From: Chloroflexota bacterium
GTDB lineage: Bacteria > Chloroflexota > Dormibacteria > Aeolococcales > Aeolococcaceae
Direction: 5' to 3'
Assembly (NCBI GenBank): GCA_005889515.1
Contig: VBHE01000281.1
Location: 4,930-22,986 of the forward strand
DNA length: 18,057 nt
Shown here: positions 1 through 6,036 of the stretch, in pieces
Layout: every line of letters begins with the position of its first letter
Position numbering within the stretch: the stretch's first letter is position 1
Program-made: the position numbers and the translations under genes
The notes under the pieces: generated by a model
Told to the model about the DNA's origin: nothing
Database searches by the model: none
Seen by the model: only the letters and a program-made list of their open reading frames with translations

Positions 1-4
1 GTCC

Positions 5-1255
5 ATGACCGCGTACGGGGATGGAGACGACGCCGAGGCGAGCCCGTCGCGAGGGCGGACGCCGCGGATCGCCGCCGACGACCCGCTGCTCGCCGGCGCC
101 GAGACCGAGGCGGAGCGACGGGCGCGGCGGCGTCTGATCCGCGAGCTCCTCGACGAGGGCGTCCCCCGCGAGGACCTGCTCGACGCCGTCGAGACTGACC
201 GGCTCTCGCTGCTGCTCACCGACCTGATCCTGCGGGGGGGCCGTCAGTACTCCGACGCGACCCTGGAGCGCCGCACCGGGCTCTCCCGCGCCCAGCTTGA
301 CGAGTTCCGCCGCGCAGCCGGGCTGTCGCCGGTGCAGGAGATCACCAACGCCGACCTGACCGCCGCGTCCGCCCTCGCCCAGCTGCTCGCCGCAGGGATC
401 CCGTCCGAGGAGGTCGTCGACGTCTCCCGGGTCGCCGGGCAGGGCGTCTCGAGCATCGCCCGGGCGATCACCCGGGTCGCCTCCCGCGTCCTGGTCCGCG
501 CCGGCGACTCCGAGCTCGACGTGAGCCGCCGCTACGTCCGGGCCGCCGACGAGTTCTTCCCGCTGGTCACCGCGCTCGGCATCTACCAGTTCCGCGGCCA
601 CCTCCGCGAGGCGCTGCGCCAGGAGGCGGTCGGGCGCGTGGAGCGCGAGACCGGCGGGGTGCGCGGCGCCCGCGACGTCTCCGTCGCCTTCGCCGACCTG
701 GTCGGCTTCACCCGCCTCGGCAACCGGGTCCACGCCGACGAGATCGGACGGGTGGCGGGGCGCCTGGTGACCCTCGCCTACGAGCTGGCCCAGCCTCCGG
801 TCGCGATCGTCAAGACCATCGGCGACGCGGTGATGTTCGTCTCCCCCGAGCCCACGCCCCTGGTCGACTGCCTGCTCCGCCTCGTGGACGCCGTCGACGC
901 CGAGGGCGAGGACTTCCCCCAGCTCCGCGCCGGCGTCGCCCGTGGTCCCGCTGTCGAGGTCGGCGCCGACTGGTACGGGCACGCCGTCAACCTCGCCAGC
1001 CGGCTGACCGCCGCCGCCCGCCCCGGGTACGTCGTCGCCACCCCCGAGGTGCGCGCGGGCACCGGCGCCAGCTTCCGCTGGTCGCGGGCGCTCCCCCGGC
1101 ACCTGCGCGGGGTGCGCGGCCCGGTGCTGATGGCCCGGGTGCGGGCCCACCCGGCTCCGGGAGAGCGGGCTCGCGGGCTCCTCGAGGCCGCCGTCCAGGC
1201 CCTCACCCTCCCGGTCGACCCCGAGCCGGCCGGCGACGACGGGGTCGTCGGGTAG
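5..1255 (+). CDS. Class III adenylate cyclase with Rv1264-type regulatory N-terminus
   Basis: A 416-aa soluble protein predicted to make cAMP from ATP. Residues about 40-205 are helical and resemble the autoinhibitory domain of the pH-sensing mycobacterial cyclase Rv1264. Residues about 222-385 form the catalytic domain. All canonical residues are visible: metal-binding Asp231 (FADLVGFTRLG) and Asp274 (KTIGDAVMF), adenine-selecting Lys270 and Asp322, and transition-state Asn329 and Arg333 (DWYGHAVNLASRL). The spacing Asp231-Asp274 and the D-x6-N-x3-R block match the Rv1264 arrangement as I remember it. No membrane segment is seen. The ATG at 5 lies at the window edge, so a longer N-terminus upstream cannot be excluded. 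It is followed on the same strand by a membrane protein and a diguanylate cyclase. ATP rather than GTP specificity is inferred from the Lys/Asp pair. What signal the N-terminal domain senses here is unknown. Confidence 0.9.
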   Translation: MTAYGDGDDAEASPSRGRTPRIAADDPLLAGAETEAERRARRRLIRELLDEGVPREDLLDAVETDRLSLLLTDLILRGGRQYSDATLERRTGLSRAQLDEFRRAAGLSPVQEITNADLTAASALAQLLAAGIPSEEVVDVSRVAGQGVSSIARAITRVASRVLVRAGDSELDVSRRYVRAADEFFPLVTALGIYQFRGHLREALRQEAVGRVERETGGVRGARDVSVAFADLVGFTRLGNRVHADEIGRVAGRLVTLAYELAQPPVAIVKTIGDAVMFVSPEPTPLVDCLLRLVDAVDAEGEDFPQLRAGVARGPAVEVGADWYGHAVNLASRLTAAARPGYVVATPEVRAGTGASFRWSRALPRHLRGVRGPVLMARVRAHPAPGERARGLLEAAVQALTLPVDPEPAGDDGVVG

Positions 1256-1294
1256 AGCGGCCCGATCCGCGGCTCGCGGCGCAGGCCACCCGCC

Positions 1295-1300
1295 TACACT
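1295..1300 (+). promoter_or_regulatory. Possible -10 element (TACACT) upstream of the membrane protein gene
   Basis: TACACT matches the sigma-70 -10 pattern TAnnnT. It lies in the 90-bp gap after the cyclase gene, about 45 bases before the ATG at 1346. No TTGACA-like -35 is recognisable. Its standing rests mainly on similar hexamers seen in other gaps of this window. Confidence 0.3.
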
Positions 1301-1345
1301 GACGGAGCGCGAACCCCCGGCTCGGGCCGGCGCGCGGGAGGGAGC

Positions 1346-2401
1346 ATGGCGACGATCACGGGGGAGAGGTCCGCTTCTCTCCACTCCGCGGCGACCCGTG
1401 CCGCCGCGGCGGGCGCGGCCGCCGGACGCGCCGACTGGGGGCTGGTCGCCCTCTGCTCCTGGATCGTCGGCGGCGGCTACCTCGACGTCTGGGCGCACTC
1501 CCACCTCCGTCTTGTCGAGTCCTTCGTCACCCCGTGGCACGTCCTCCTCTACTCGGGCATGGTCGCGACCACCGGCTACCTGCTCCTGCTGCGCCGCAGC
1601 CGCCTCTCCCGCGGGGCCGGCTGGGACTGGACGTCCGGGTACGGCCTCTCGCTCACCGGCTGCGCGCTCTTCGCCGCCTCCGGCCTCCTCGACGCCGCCT
1701 GGCACACGATCTTCGGCATCGAGACCGGGGTGAACGGCCTGATCAGCCCGCCCCACGTCCTGCTCACGGTGAGCACCGGGCTGATCGTGAGCGGCCCGCT
1801 CCGGGTCGCCTGGAGCACGCGGGGGGGCGCCGCCTCCTGGCCGGCGGTGCTCTCGGCGGCGCTGACCCTCAGCGTGCTCACCTACCTGACCCAGTTCGAC
1901 CACCCGCTGAGCAACCTCTGGGCGGCCGGCCAGCCGCCGCCGTCGGTGCTCGGGTTGCGCAACCGTGAGATGCAGCTCGGCCTGCTCGGCATCCTCGTCC
2001 AGGCGGGGCTGCTGGTCGGGACGGCGCTGCTCCTCCTCGCCCACCAGCGGCTGCCGGTGGGCTCGCTCACCGTGATCGCGGGCGTCAACGGCTTCCTGGT
2101 CACGGCGGTCGACCACATCGGCCCGCTCGCGCTCCTCGCTGCCGGGATGGGGCTGCTCGGCGACCTCCTGCTGCGGGGACTGCGGGTGTCGGCGGAGAGA
2201 CGGCGGCGGTTCCTGGCGTTCGCCACCGTCTGGCCGGCGACGGCATACACCGCCTACTTCGCCGCCCTGGTCGCCACCCGCGGGGTGTGGTGGCCCACCC
2301 ACGTGTGGACGGGGGCGATCCTGCTCGCCGCCGCGGAGGGCTGGCTGATCGGCCTCCTCGTCCTCCCGGCTACGACCGGCGCCACCCGTGGTGAGGCCTG
2401 A
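1346..2401 (+). CDS. Polytopic membrane protein with repeated P-x-H-V histidine motifs, function unknown
   Basis: A 351-aa protein with roughly eight to nine hydrophobic segments. I do not recognise a named family. A strong Shine-Dalgarno run (GGGAGGGAG, 1336-1344) fixes the ATG at 1346. The sequence shows an internal repeat. Unit 1 has Asp47, His51, Glu58 and His65 (YLDVWAH, then TPWHVLLYSG). Unit 2 has Asp116, His120, Glu126 and His137 (LLDAAWH, then SPPHVLL). A third related motif is PTHVWTG with His319, and Asp256-His257 sits in another membrane segment. Histidines recurring at helix boundaries suggest metal or haem binding, but this is inference. It lies between an adenylate cyclase and a diguanylate cyclase with its own possible promoter, so a shared function with either is not shown. 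GC content and start signals look like those of its neighbours. Confidence 0.75.
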   Translation: MATITGERSASLHSAATRAAAAGAAAGRADWGLVALCSWIVGGGYLDVWAHSHLRLVESFVTPWHVLLYSGMVATTGYLLLLRRSRLSRGAGWDWTSGYGLSLTGCALFAASGLLDAAWHTIFGIETGVNGLISPPHVLLTVSTGLIVSGPLRVAWSTRGGAASWPAVLSAALTLSVLTYLTQFDHPLSNLWAAGQPPPSVLGLRNREMQLGLLGILVQAGLLVGTALLLLAHQRLPVGSLTVIAGVNGFLVTAVDHIGPLALLAAGMGLLGDLLLRGLRVSAERRRRFLAFATVWPATAYTAYFAALVATRGVWWPTHVWTGAILLAAAEGWLIGLLVLPATTGATRGEA

Positions 2402-2447
2402 GGACCCCGACTGCGCACCCAATGGCCGTCCGCGGCCGTTTCTCCCT

Positions 2448-2507
2448 TAAGATGCCGATCACATACGGAGTGGCGCCGCGTGCCGGACGGTTGGGGGTCC
2501 GGTATGT
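2448..2507 (+). promoter_or_regulatory. Possible promoter and folded leader of the diguanylate cyclase gene
   Basis: TAAGAT at 2448-2453 is a good -10 hexamer and predicts a transcript start near 2460. The predicted 5' end, ACATAC (2461-2466), is the exact complement of GTATGT (2502-2507). Inside it, CCGGAC (2483-2488) pairs with GTCCGG (2497-2502). The start GTG (2529) lies about 20 bases after this structure. The fold does not match the GEMM-I riboswitch consensus. The base pairing is visible; a regulatory role is inference. Confidence 0.35.
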
Positions 2508-2528
2508 CAGAGGCATTGGGGGCCGTGG

Positions 2529-3707
2529 GTGAGCATCGGCGGTGATTCCCCGGTTGAGCCGACGAGCGCAGCCGACGAGTGGCTGAAGACTCAGTGGGCG
2601 ATCTCGGTCGGGCGCTGGATCGCGGTCGTCGTCGGATTCGGGCTCGCGTTCGGGATCCAGGCCAGTCCGAAGGACTGGCAGCCGGCGCCGATCTCGCGCG
2701 CAGGCCTCGTGGCCATGACCATCGCCCTGGCCGCGTACAACTCGATCGCCTTCTTCGGTCTGAAGCCGATCCGCAAACGCTCGGCGCGGTTCGCCGAGCG
2801 GTTGGTCGGTGCTTTCATCGTCGGCGACTTCCTGATCTGCGCGGGATGGGTGCTGCTGCTCAGCAACAACCACTACAACACCGGGTTCGCGCTCTTCTGC
2901 GTCATCGCCATCGAGATCGCGGTCAACTATCCACGACAGAACCGGGTCGCGTTGGCGTTCCTCGCGGCCTACGGCGGCGTCCTCATCGCCTCACGGCGGA
3001 TCGGCGAGAGCATCGGCGCCAGCCCTGGGATCTTCCAGATCCACTGGGACGAGCTGGGGTTCCGGCTGTTCATCGTCACCATCGTCACCGGCCTGACGAT
3101 GGTCATCACCCGCGAGCGCGAGAAGCTGCGCGAGCTCGCCGAGGCGCGGTCGGTCACCGACGCGCTCACCGGGCTCGGTAACCGGCGGGCGCTCGACACC
3201 CGGCTCGCCGAAGAGGTCGTCCGCGCCGAGCGCATCGGCTACCCGCTCACCGTGCTGCTCGCCGACGTCGACAACTTCAAGACCTACAACGACACCTATG
3301 GGCACCGGGTGGGCGACGAGATCCTCAGGGTGATCGGCAGGGTGCTGCAGACCCAGGGACTGCGCCAGGGCTCGGACCACGCCTACCGCTACGGCGGCGA
3401 GGAGTTCCTGGTGCTGCTGCCCGGACTCGGCGCCGACGACGCCCTCGAGGTCGCCGAGCGTCTCCGCGAGGCGATCCGCAGCGAGACCACCGCCATCCGC
3501 CTCCCCAGGGGGCCGGTGCCGGTCACGGTCAGCGTCGGGCTCGCCGTCTTCCCGACCGACGGCGGCAACGCCGAGGAGGTGGTGCAGCGCGCCGACATCG
3601 CGCTGTACCGCGCCAAGGAGCAGCGCGACCGGGCGGTCGCCTACAAGCCCGAGGGAACCGTGCCACCCGCCCCGCAGCGGACCAGTCCCCGGGCCGCGGC
3701 GGGCTGA
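2529..3707 (+). CDS. Membrane-bound diguanylate cyclase (GGDEF domain, GGEEF variant)
   Basis: A 392-aa protein predicted to synthesise c-di-GMP from two GTP. Residues about 28-195 hold five to six hydrophobic segments forming a membrane sensor-like module without a recognised input domain. A short helical linker (196-209) leads to the GGDEF domain (about 210-370). Its signature DALTGLGNRR is at 211-220, metal-binding Asp246 lies in LLADVDNFK, and the active loop RYGGEEF has GGEEF at 289-293, a catalytically competent variant. The product-inhibition site RxxD, normally five residues before the loop, reads QGSD (280-283), with the Arg displaced by one position. The GTG start at 2529 follows a G-rich stretch and gives an N-terminus that leads into the first membrane helix. 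The gene ends 37 bp before the E1 alpha gene. A c-di-GMP riboswitch lies 2.2 kb downstream. Confidence 0.92.
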   Translation: MSIGGDSPVEPTSAADEWLKTQWAISVGRWIAVVVGFGLAFGIQASPKDWQPAPISRAGLVAMTIALAAYNSIAFFGLKPIRKRSARFAERLVGAFIVGDFLICAGWVLLLSNNHYNTGFALFCVIAIEIAVNYPRQNRVALAFLAAYGGVLIASRRIGESIGASPGIFQIHWDELGFRLFIVTIVTGLTMVITREREKLRELAEARSVTDALTGLGNRRALDTRLAEEVVRAERIGYPLTVLLADVDNFKTYNDTYGHRVGDEILRVIGRVLQTQGLRQGSDHAYRYGGEEFLVLLPGLGADDALEVAERLREAIRSETTAIRLPRGPVPVTVSVGLAVFPTDGGNAEEVVQRADIALYRAKEQRDRAVAYKPEGTVPPAPQRTSPRAAAG

Positions 3708-3729
3708 GCCCGGCGCCGGGGAGCGCCCG

Positions 3730-3735
3730 TATCAT
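3730..3735 (+). promoter_or_regulatory. Possible -10 element (TATCAT) for a leaderless E1 alpha transcript
   Basis: TATCAT ends ten bases before the GTG at 3745, so transcription would start at about the start codon. No Shine-Dalgarno sequence is seen before that GTG, which fits a leaderless mRNA. No -35 is recognisable. Confidence 0.35.
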
Positions 3736-3744
3736 CCGCTGCTC

Positions 3745-4794
3745 GTGAGCGAGCCCGCGGAGCCCCCGATCCCCGACGGGCTGCTGCTGCGCATCTACCG
3801 GGTGGCGGTGCTCACCCGCGCCGTCGACCACCAGCTCTGGCTGCTCTCCCGCCAGGGCCGCGCCGGCTTCGTGCTCACCGCCCGCGGCCACGAGGTCGCC
3901 CAGATCGCCAGCGCGGCGGCGATGCGCCGTGGCCACGACTCCGCGTGGTGCTACTACCGCGACATGGGAGTCGGGATCGCGCTCGGCGTCACCCCGTACG
4001 AGATCCTCCTCGGCGGCCTCGCCCGCGGCGCCGACCCACACTCCGGCGCTCGCCAGCTCACCATGCACCTCTCCAGCCCATCGCTGCGGATCGGCAGCAT
4101 CTCGAGCGCGATCGCCGCCCACATCCCCCACGCCGTCGGCGCCGCCTACGCCGCCCGGGTGCGCGGCGAGGACAGCGTGGCGATGTGCTGGTTCGGCGAC
4201 GGCGCCGCGAGCGAGGGCGCGACCCACGAGGCGATGAACCTCGCCGGCGTGCACCGGTTGCCGGTGGTGTTCCTCTGCGAGAACAACCGCCTCGCCATCA
4301 GCGTGCCCCTGGCACTGCAGATGCCGGTCGAGCGGGTGAGCGACCGCGCCTCCGCGTATGCGATGCCCGGGGAGAGCGTCGACGGCACCGACGCCGAGGC
4401 GGTGTTCACGGCGACGCGCGCGGCGGTCGAACGGGCGCGCGGCGGGGGTGGGCCGAGCCTCCTCGAGCTGCGCGTCCCACGGATCACTCCGCACTCGTCC
4501 CAGGACGACGACGCCTACCGCAGCGCCGAGCAGCGCGCCGCAGCGGCGGCCGCCGACCCCCTGCCGCGACTGCGCGAGACCCTGATCGAGCGCGGCATGC
4601 TCGCCGTCGACGAGGACGAGCGGATGGTGCGCGAGGCGCGCGAGCAGGTCGTCGCCGACGAGGACCTCGCCCTCGCCATGCCCGAGCCCCTGCCGGAGCG
4701 GGCGCGGCGCTGGCTGTATGCCGGCGACCCTCCGCACGGCGGGGTGACCCTCCCCGCGCGCTATGCGAACTGGACGGGCGTGTTCGATGGCTGA
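3745..4794 (+). CDS. 2-oxoacid dehydrogenase E1 component, alpha subunit (branched-chain type)
   Basis: A 349-aa thiamine-diphosphate enzyme subunit that, with the beta subunit, decarboxylates a 2-oxoacid and passes the acyl group to a lipoyl-bearing E2. The ThDP/Mg signature runs from GDG (151-153) to Asn180-Asn181 (CENN). YYRDMGV (70-76), ARQLTMH (102-108) and AAHIPHAVGAAYAAR (124-138) are typical of E1 alpha. The loop PHSSQDDDAYRS (249-260) closely resembles the phosphorylation loop of branched-chain 2-oxoacid dehydrogenases, so the branched-chain type (bkdA-like) is favoured over pyruvate dehydrogenase, although substrate cannot be settled from sequence. Length is typical. The GTG start is chosen because the protein begins normally there and a -10-like TATCAT sits just upstream. 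Its last 8 bases overlap the beta-subunit gene, indicating translational coupling. Confidence 0.9.
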   Translation: MSEPAEPPIPDGLLLRIYRVAVLTRAVDHQLWLLSRQGRAGFVLTARGHEVAQIASAAAMRRGHDSAWCYYRDMGVGIALGVTPYEILLGGLARGADPHSGARQLTMHLSSPSLRIGSISSAIAAHIPHAVGAAYAARVRGEDSVAMCWFGDGAASEGATHEAMNLAGVHRLPVVFLCENNRLAISVPLALQMPVERVSDRASAYAMPGESVDGTDAEAVFTATRAAVERARGGGGPSLLELRVPRITPHSSQDDDAYRSAEQRAAAAAADPLPRLRETLIERGMLAVDEDERMVREAREQVVADEDLALAMPEPLPERARRWLYAGDPPHGGVTLPARYANWTGVFDG

Positions 4795-5779
4795 CCCGCA
4801 GGCGGGGCGCACCATGGTCCAGGTGCTCCACGACACCCTGCGCGCGGAGATGCTGCGCGACCCGGCGGTGGTGGTGATGGGCCAGGACGTGGGGATCAAG
4901 GGCGGGGTGTTCAAGGTGACCGACGGGCTGCACGCCGAGTTCGGCCCGATGCGGGTGCTCGACACCCCGATCTCGGAGATCGTCATCGCCGGCGCGGCGA
5001 TCGGCGCCGCGATGATGGGGCTGCGGCCGGTGGCGGAGTTCCAGTTCGCCGACTACATGCATGCCGCCTACGACCAGATCGTCAACCAGGCGGCGACGAT
5101 GCGCTGGCGCAGCGTCGGAGCCTGGTCGGTCCCGGTCGTCTTCCGCGCCCCCAGCGGCGGGGGGGTGCACGGCGGCGTGTACCACTCGCAGAGCATCGAG
5201 GCGCTCTACGGGCACATCCCCGGGCTGCGGGTCGTGGTCCCGGCGACCCCGCGCGACGCCGGCGGGCTGCTCCGGGCGGCGATCCGGGACGACGACCCGG
5301 TGGTCTTCTTCGAGCACAAGGCGCTCTACCGGCGCCATCGCGAGATCGTGGCCGACGATGCCGAGGTCGTCCCCCTCGGCGTCGCCCGCCTCGACCGCGA
5401 GGGGGGCGACGTCTCGGTGATCACCTACGGCATGGGTGTCCACCTCGCCCGCGAGGCCGCCGACCGCTGCGCCGCCGACGGGATCGCCACCGAGATCCTC
5501 GACCTGCGCACGCTCTCGCCCTTCGACCGCGAGGCGGTGGCGCGGACCGTCGCCCGCACCGGCAAGGTGCTGCTCGTCCACGAGGCGAACCGCACCATGG
5601 GGCCGGCCGCCGAGATCGCCGCCTTCATCGCCGAGGAGCTCTTCACCGACCTCGACGGCCCGATCCTGCGGATCGGCGCCGCCGACTGCCACCTCCCCTA
5701 CAACGGCCCCGAGGAGACCGCGATCCTCCCCGACGCGGCCCGGGTCGAGGAGGCACTTCGCCGCCTCGCGGCCCACTGA
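4787..5779 (+). CDS. 2-oxoacid dehydrogenase E1 component, beta subunit (branched-chain type)
   Basis: A 330-aa partner of the preceding E1 alpha. The two form an alpha2beta2 tetramer with ThDP bound at the interface. Visible family motifs are MGQDVGIKGGVFKVT (31-45), the Glu64 that activates the cofactor (LDTPISE), PVAEFQFADY (81-90), GGGVHGGVYHSQS (124-136, with active-site His133) and VPATPRDA (151-158). The C-terminal transketolase-like domain carries EANRTMGPAAE (266-276). The ATG at 4787 overlaps the end of the alpha gene in the string ATGGCTGA. An in-frame start at 4763 would lie deeper inside the alpha gene and is less likely. No E2 or E3 gene follows; a possible terminator does. Confidence 0.92.
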   Translation: MADPQAGRTMVQVLHDTLRAEMLRDPAVVVMGQDVGIKGGVFKVTDGLHAEFGPMRVLDTPISEIVIAGAAIGAAMMGLRPVAEFQFADYMHAAYDQIVNQAATMRWRSVGAWSVPVVFRAPSGGGVHGGVYHSQSIEALYGHIPGLRVVVPATPRDAGGLLRAAIRDDDPVVFFEHKALYRRHREIVADDAEVVPLGVARLDREGGDVSVITYGMGVHLAREAADRCAADGIATEILDLRTLSPFDREAVARTVARTGKVLLVHEANRTMGPAAEIAAFIAEELFTDLDGPILRIGAADCHLPYNGPEETAILPDAARVEEALRRLAAH

Positions 5780-5810
5780 GAGGCCGCCTCACGCAGCGTG
5801 TGACGCTTTT
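5768..5810 (+). terminator. Possible intrinsic terminator after the E1 beta gene
   Basis: Two stem-loops follow each other. GCGGCC (5768-5773) pairs with GGCCGC (5782-5787) across the stop codon. AGCGT (5795-5799) pairs with ACGCT (5803-5807), with T bases continuing at 5808-5810. The second stem is short (5 bp), so strength is uncertain. An AT-rich patch at about 5806-5838 follows and could hold the promoter of the riboswitch transcript, but no clear hexamers were found. Confidence 0.4.
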
Positions 5811-5917
5811 CTAACGATTGTTGCGTTCTCTACGGGGAGGTCACAGCGGCCGGGAAGACGGTGGAAGGCGGGTTCCGGGGGCTCCGTGGAGGCCGTCGCA
5901 GGGGCACACTGCCCCCG

Positions 5918-6006
5918 TCGGCACCACTGACAAAGGCAAACCCTCCGCGAGGAGGGGACGCAAAGCCACGGATCTCTCGCAGACCGCCGGGTTACCAAGG
6001 GTCGCC
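5918..6006 (+). ncRNA. c-di-GMP-I riboswitch aptamer (GEMM-I)
   Basis: The consensus blocks occur in order: AGGCAAACC (5934-5942), the P2 stem CCCTCC/GGAGGG (5941-5946 with 5951-5956) closed by a GNRA tetraloop GCGA (5947-5950), GACGCAAAGCC (5957-5967), and GCCGGGTTACC (5986-5996). The second arm is compact: CGG-A-TCT (5969-5975) pairs with AGACCG (5981-5986), with one bulged A. GGCACC (5920-5925) may close the base with GGTCGCC (6000-6006). The base matching ligand-contacting G20 of the Vibrio Vc2 aptamer appears to be G5935, which favours c-di-GMP over the cGAMP-preferring variants. The aptamer ends about 30 bases before the GTG of the secreted sortase-like gene, so it should control that gene. 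Upstream, GGGGCA/TGCCCC (5901-5915) forms a separate strong hairpin. Confidence 0.9.
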
Positions 6007-6015
6007 AACCGGGGC

Positions 6016-6036
6016 CGACAGCACGGAGCGCTGTTG
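6016..6036 (+). promoter_or_regulatory. Hairpin presenting the Shine-Dalgarno in its loop (riboswitch expression platform candidate)
   Basis: CGACAGC (6016-6022) can pair with GCTGTTG (6030-6036), including one G-T wobble and the first base of the GTG start. The 7-base loop holds the Shine-Dalgarno GGAG (6025-6028). CGAC (6016-6019) can instead pair with GTCG (6001-6004) beside the aptamer's 3' end, so two folds exclude each other. No terminator with a T run lies between aptamer and gene, so translational control is the likelier mode. Confidence 0.5.

Noticed and set aside
2461..2507. Leader of the diguanylate cyclase as a second c-di-GMP riboswitch
   Set aside because: It has none of the GEMM-I blocks (GGCAAACC, GACGCAAAGCC, GGGTTACC).
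3529..4986. Long minus-strand frame across the E1 alpha gene
   Set aside because: It is antisense to a clear dehydrogenase subunit, has His/Ala/Arg-rich low-complexity content and no ribosome binding site.
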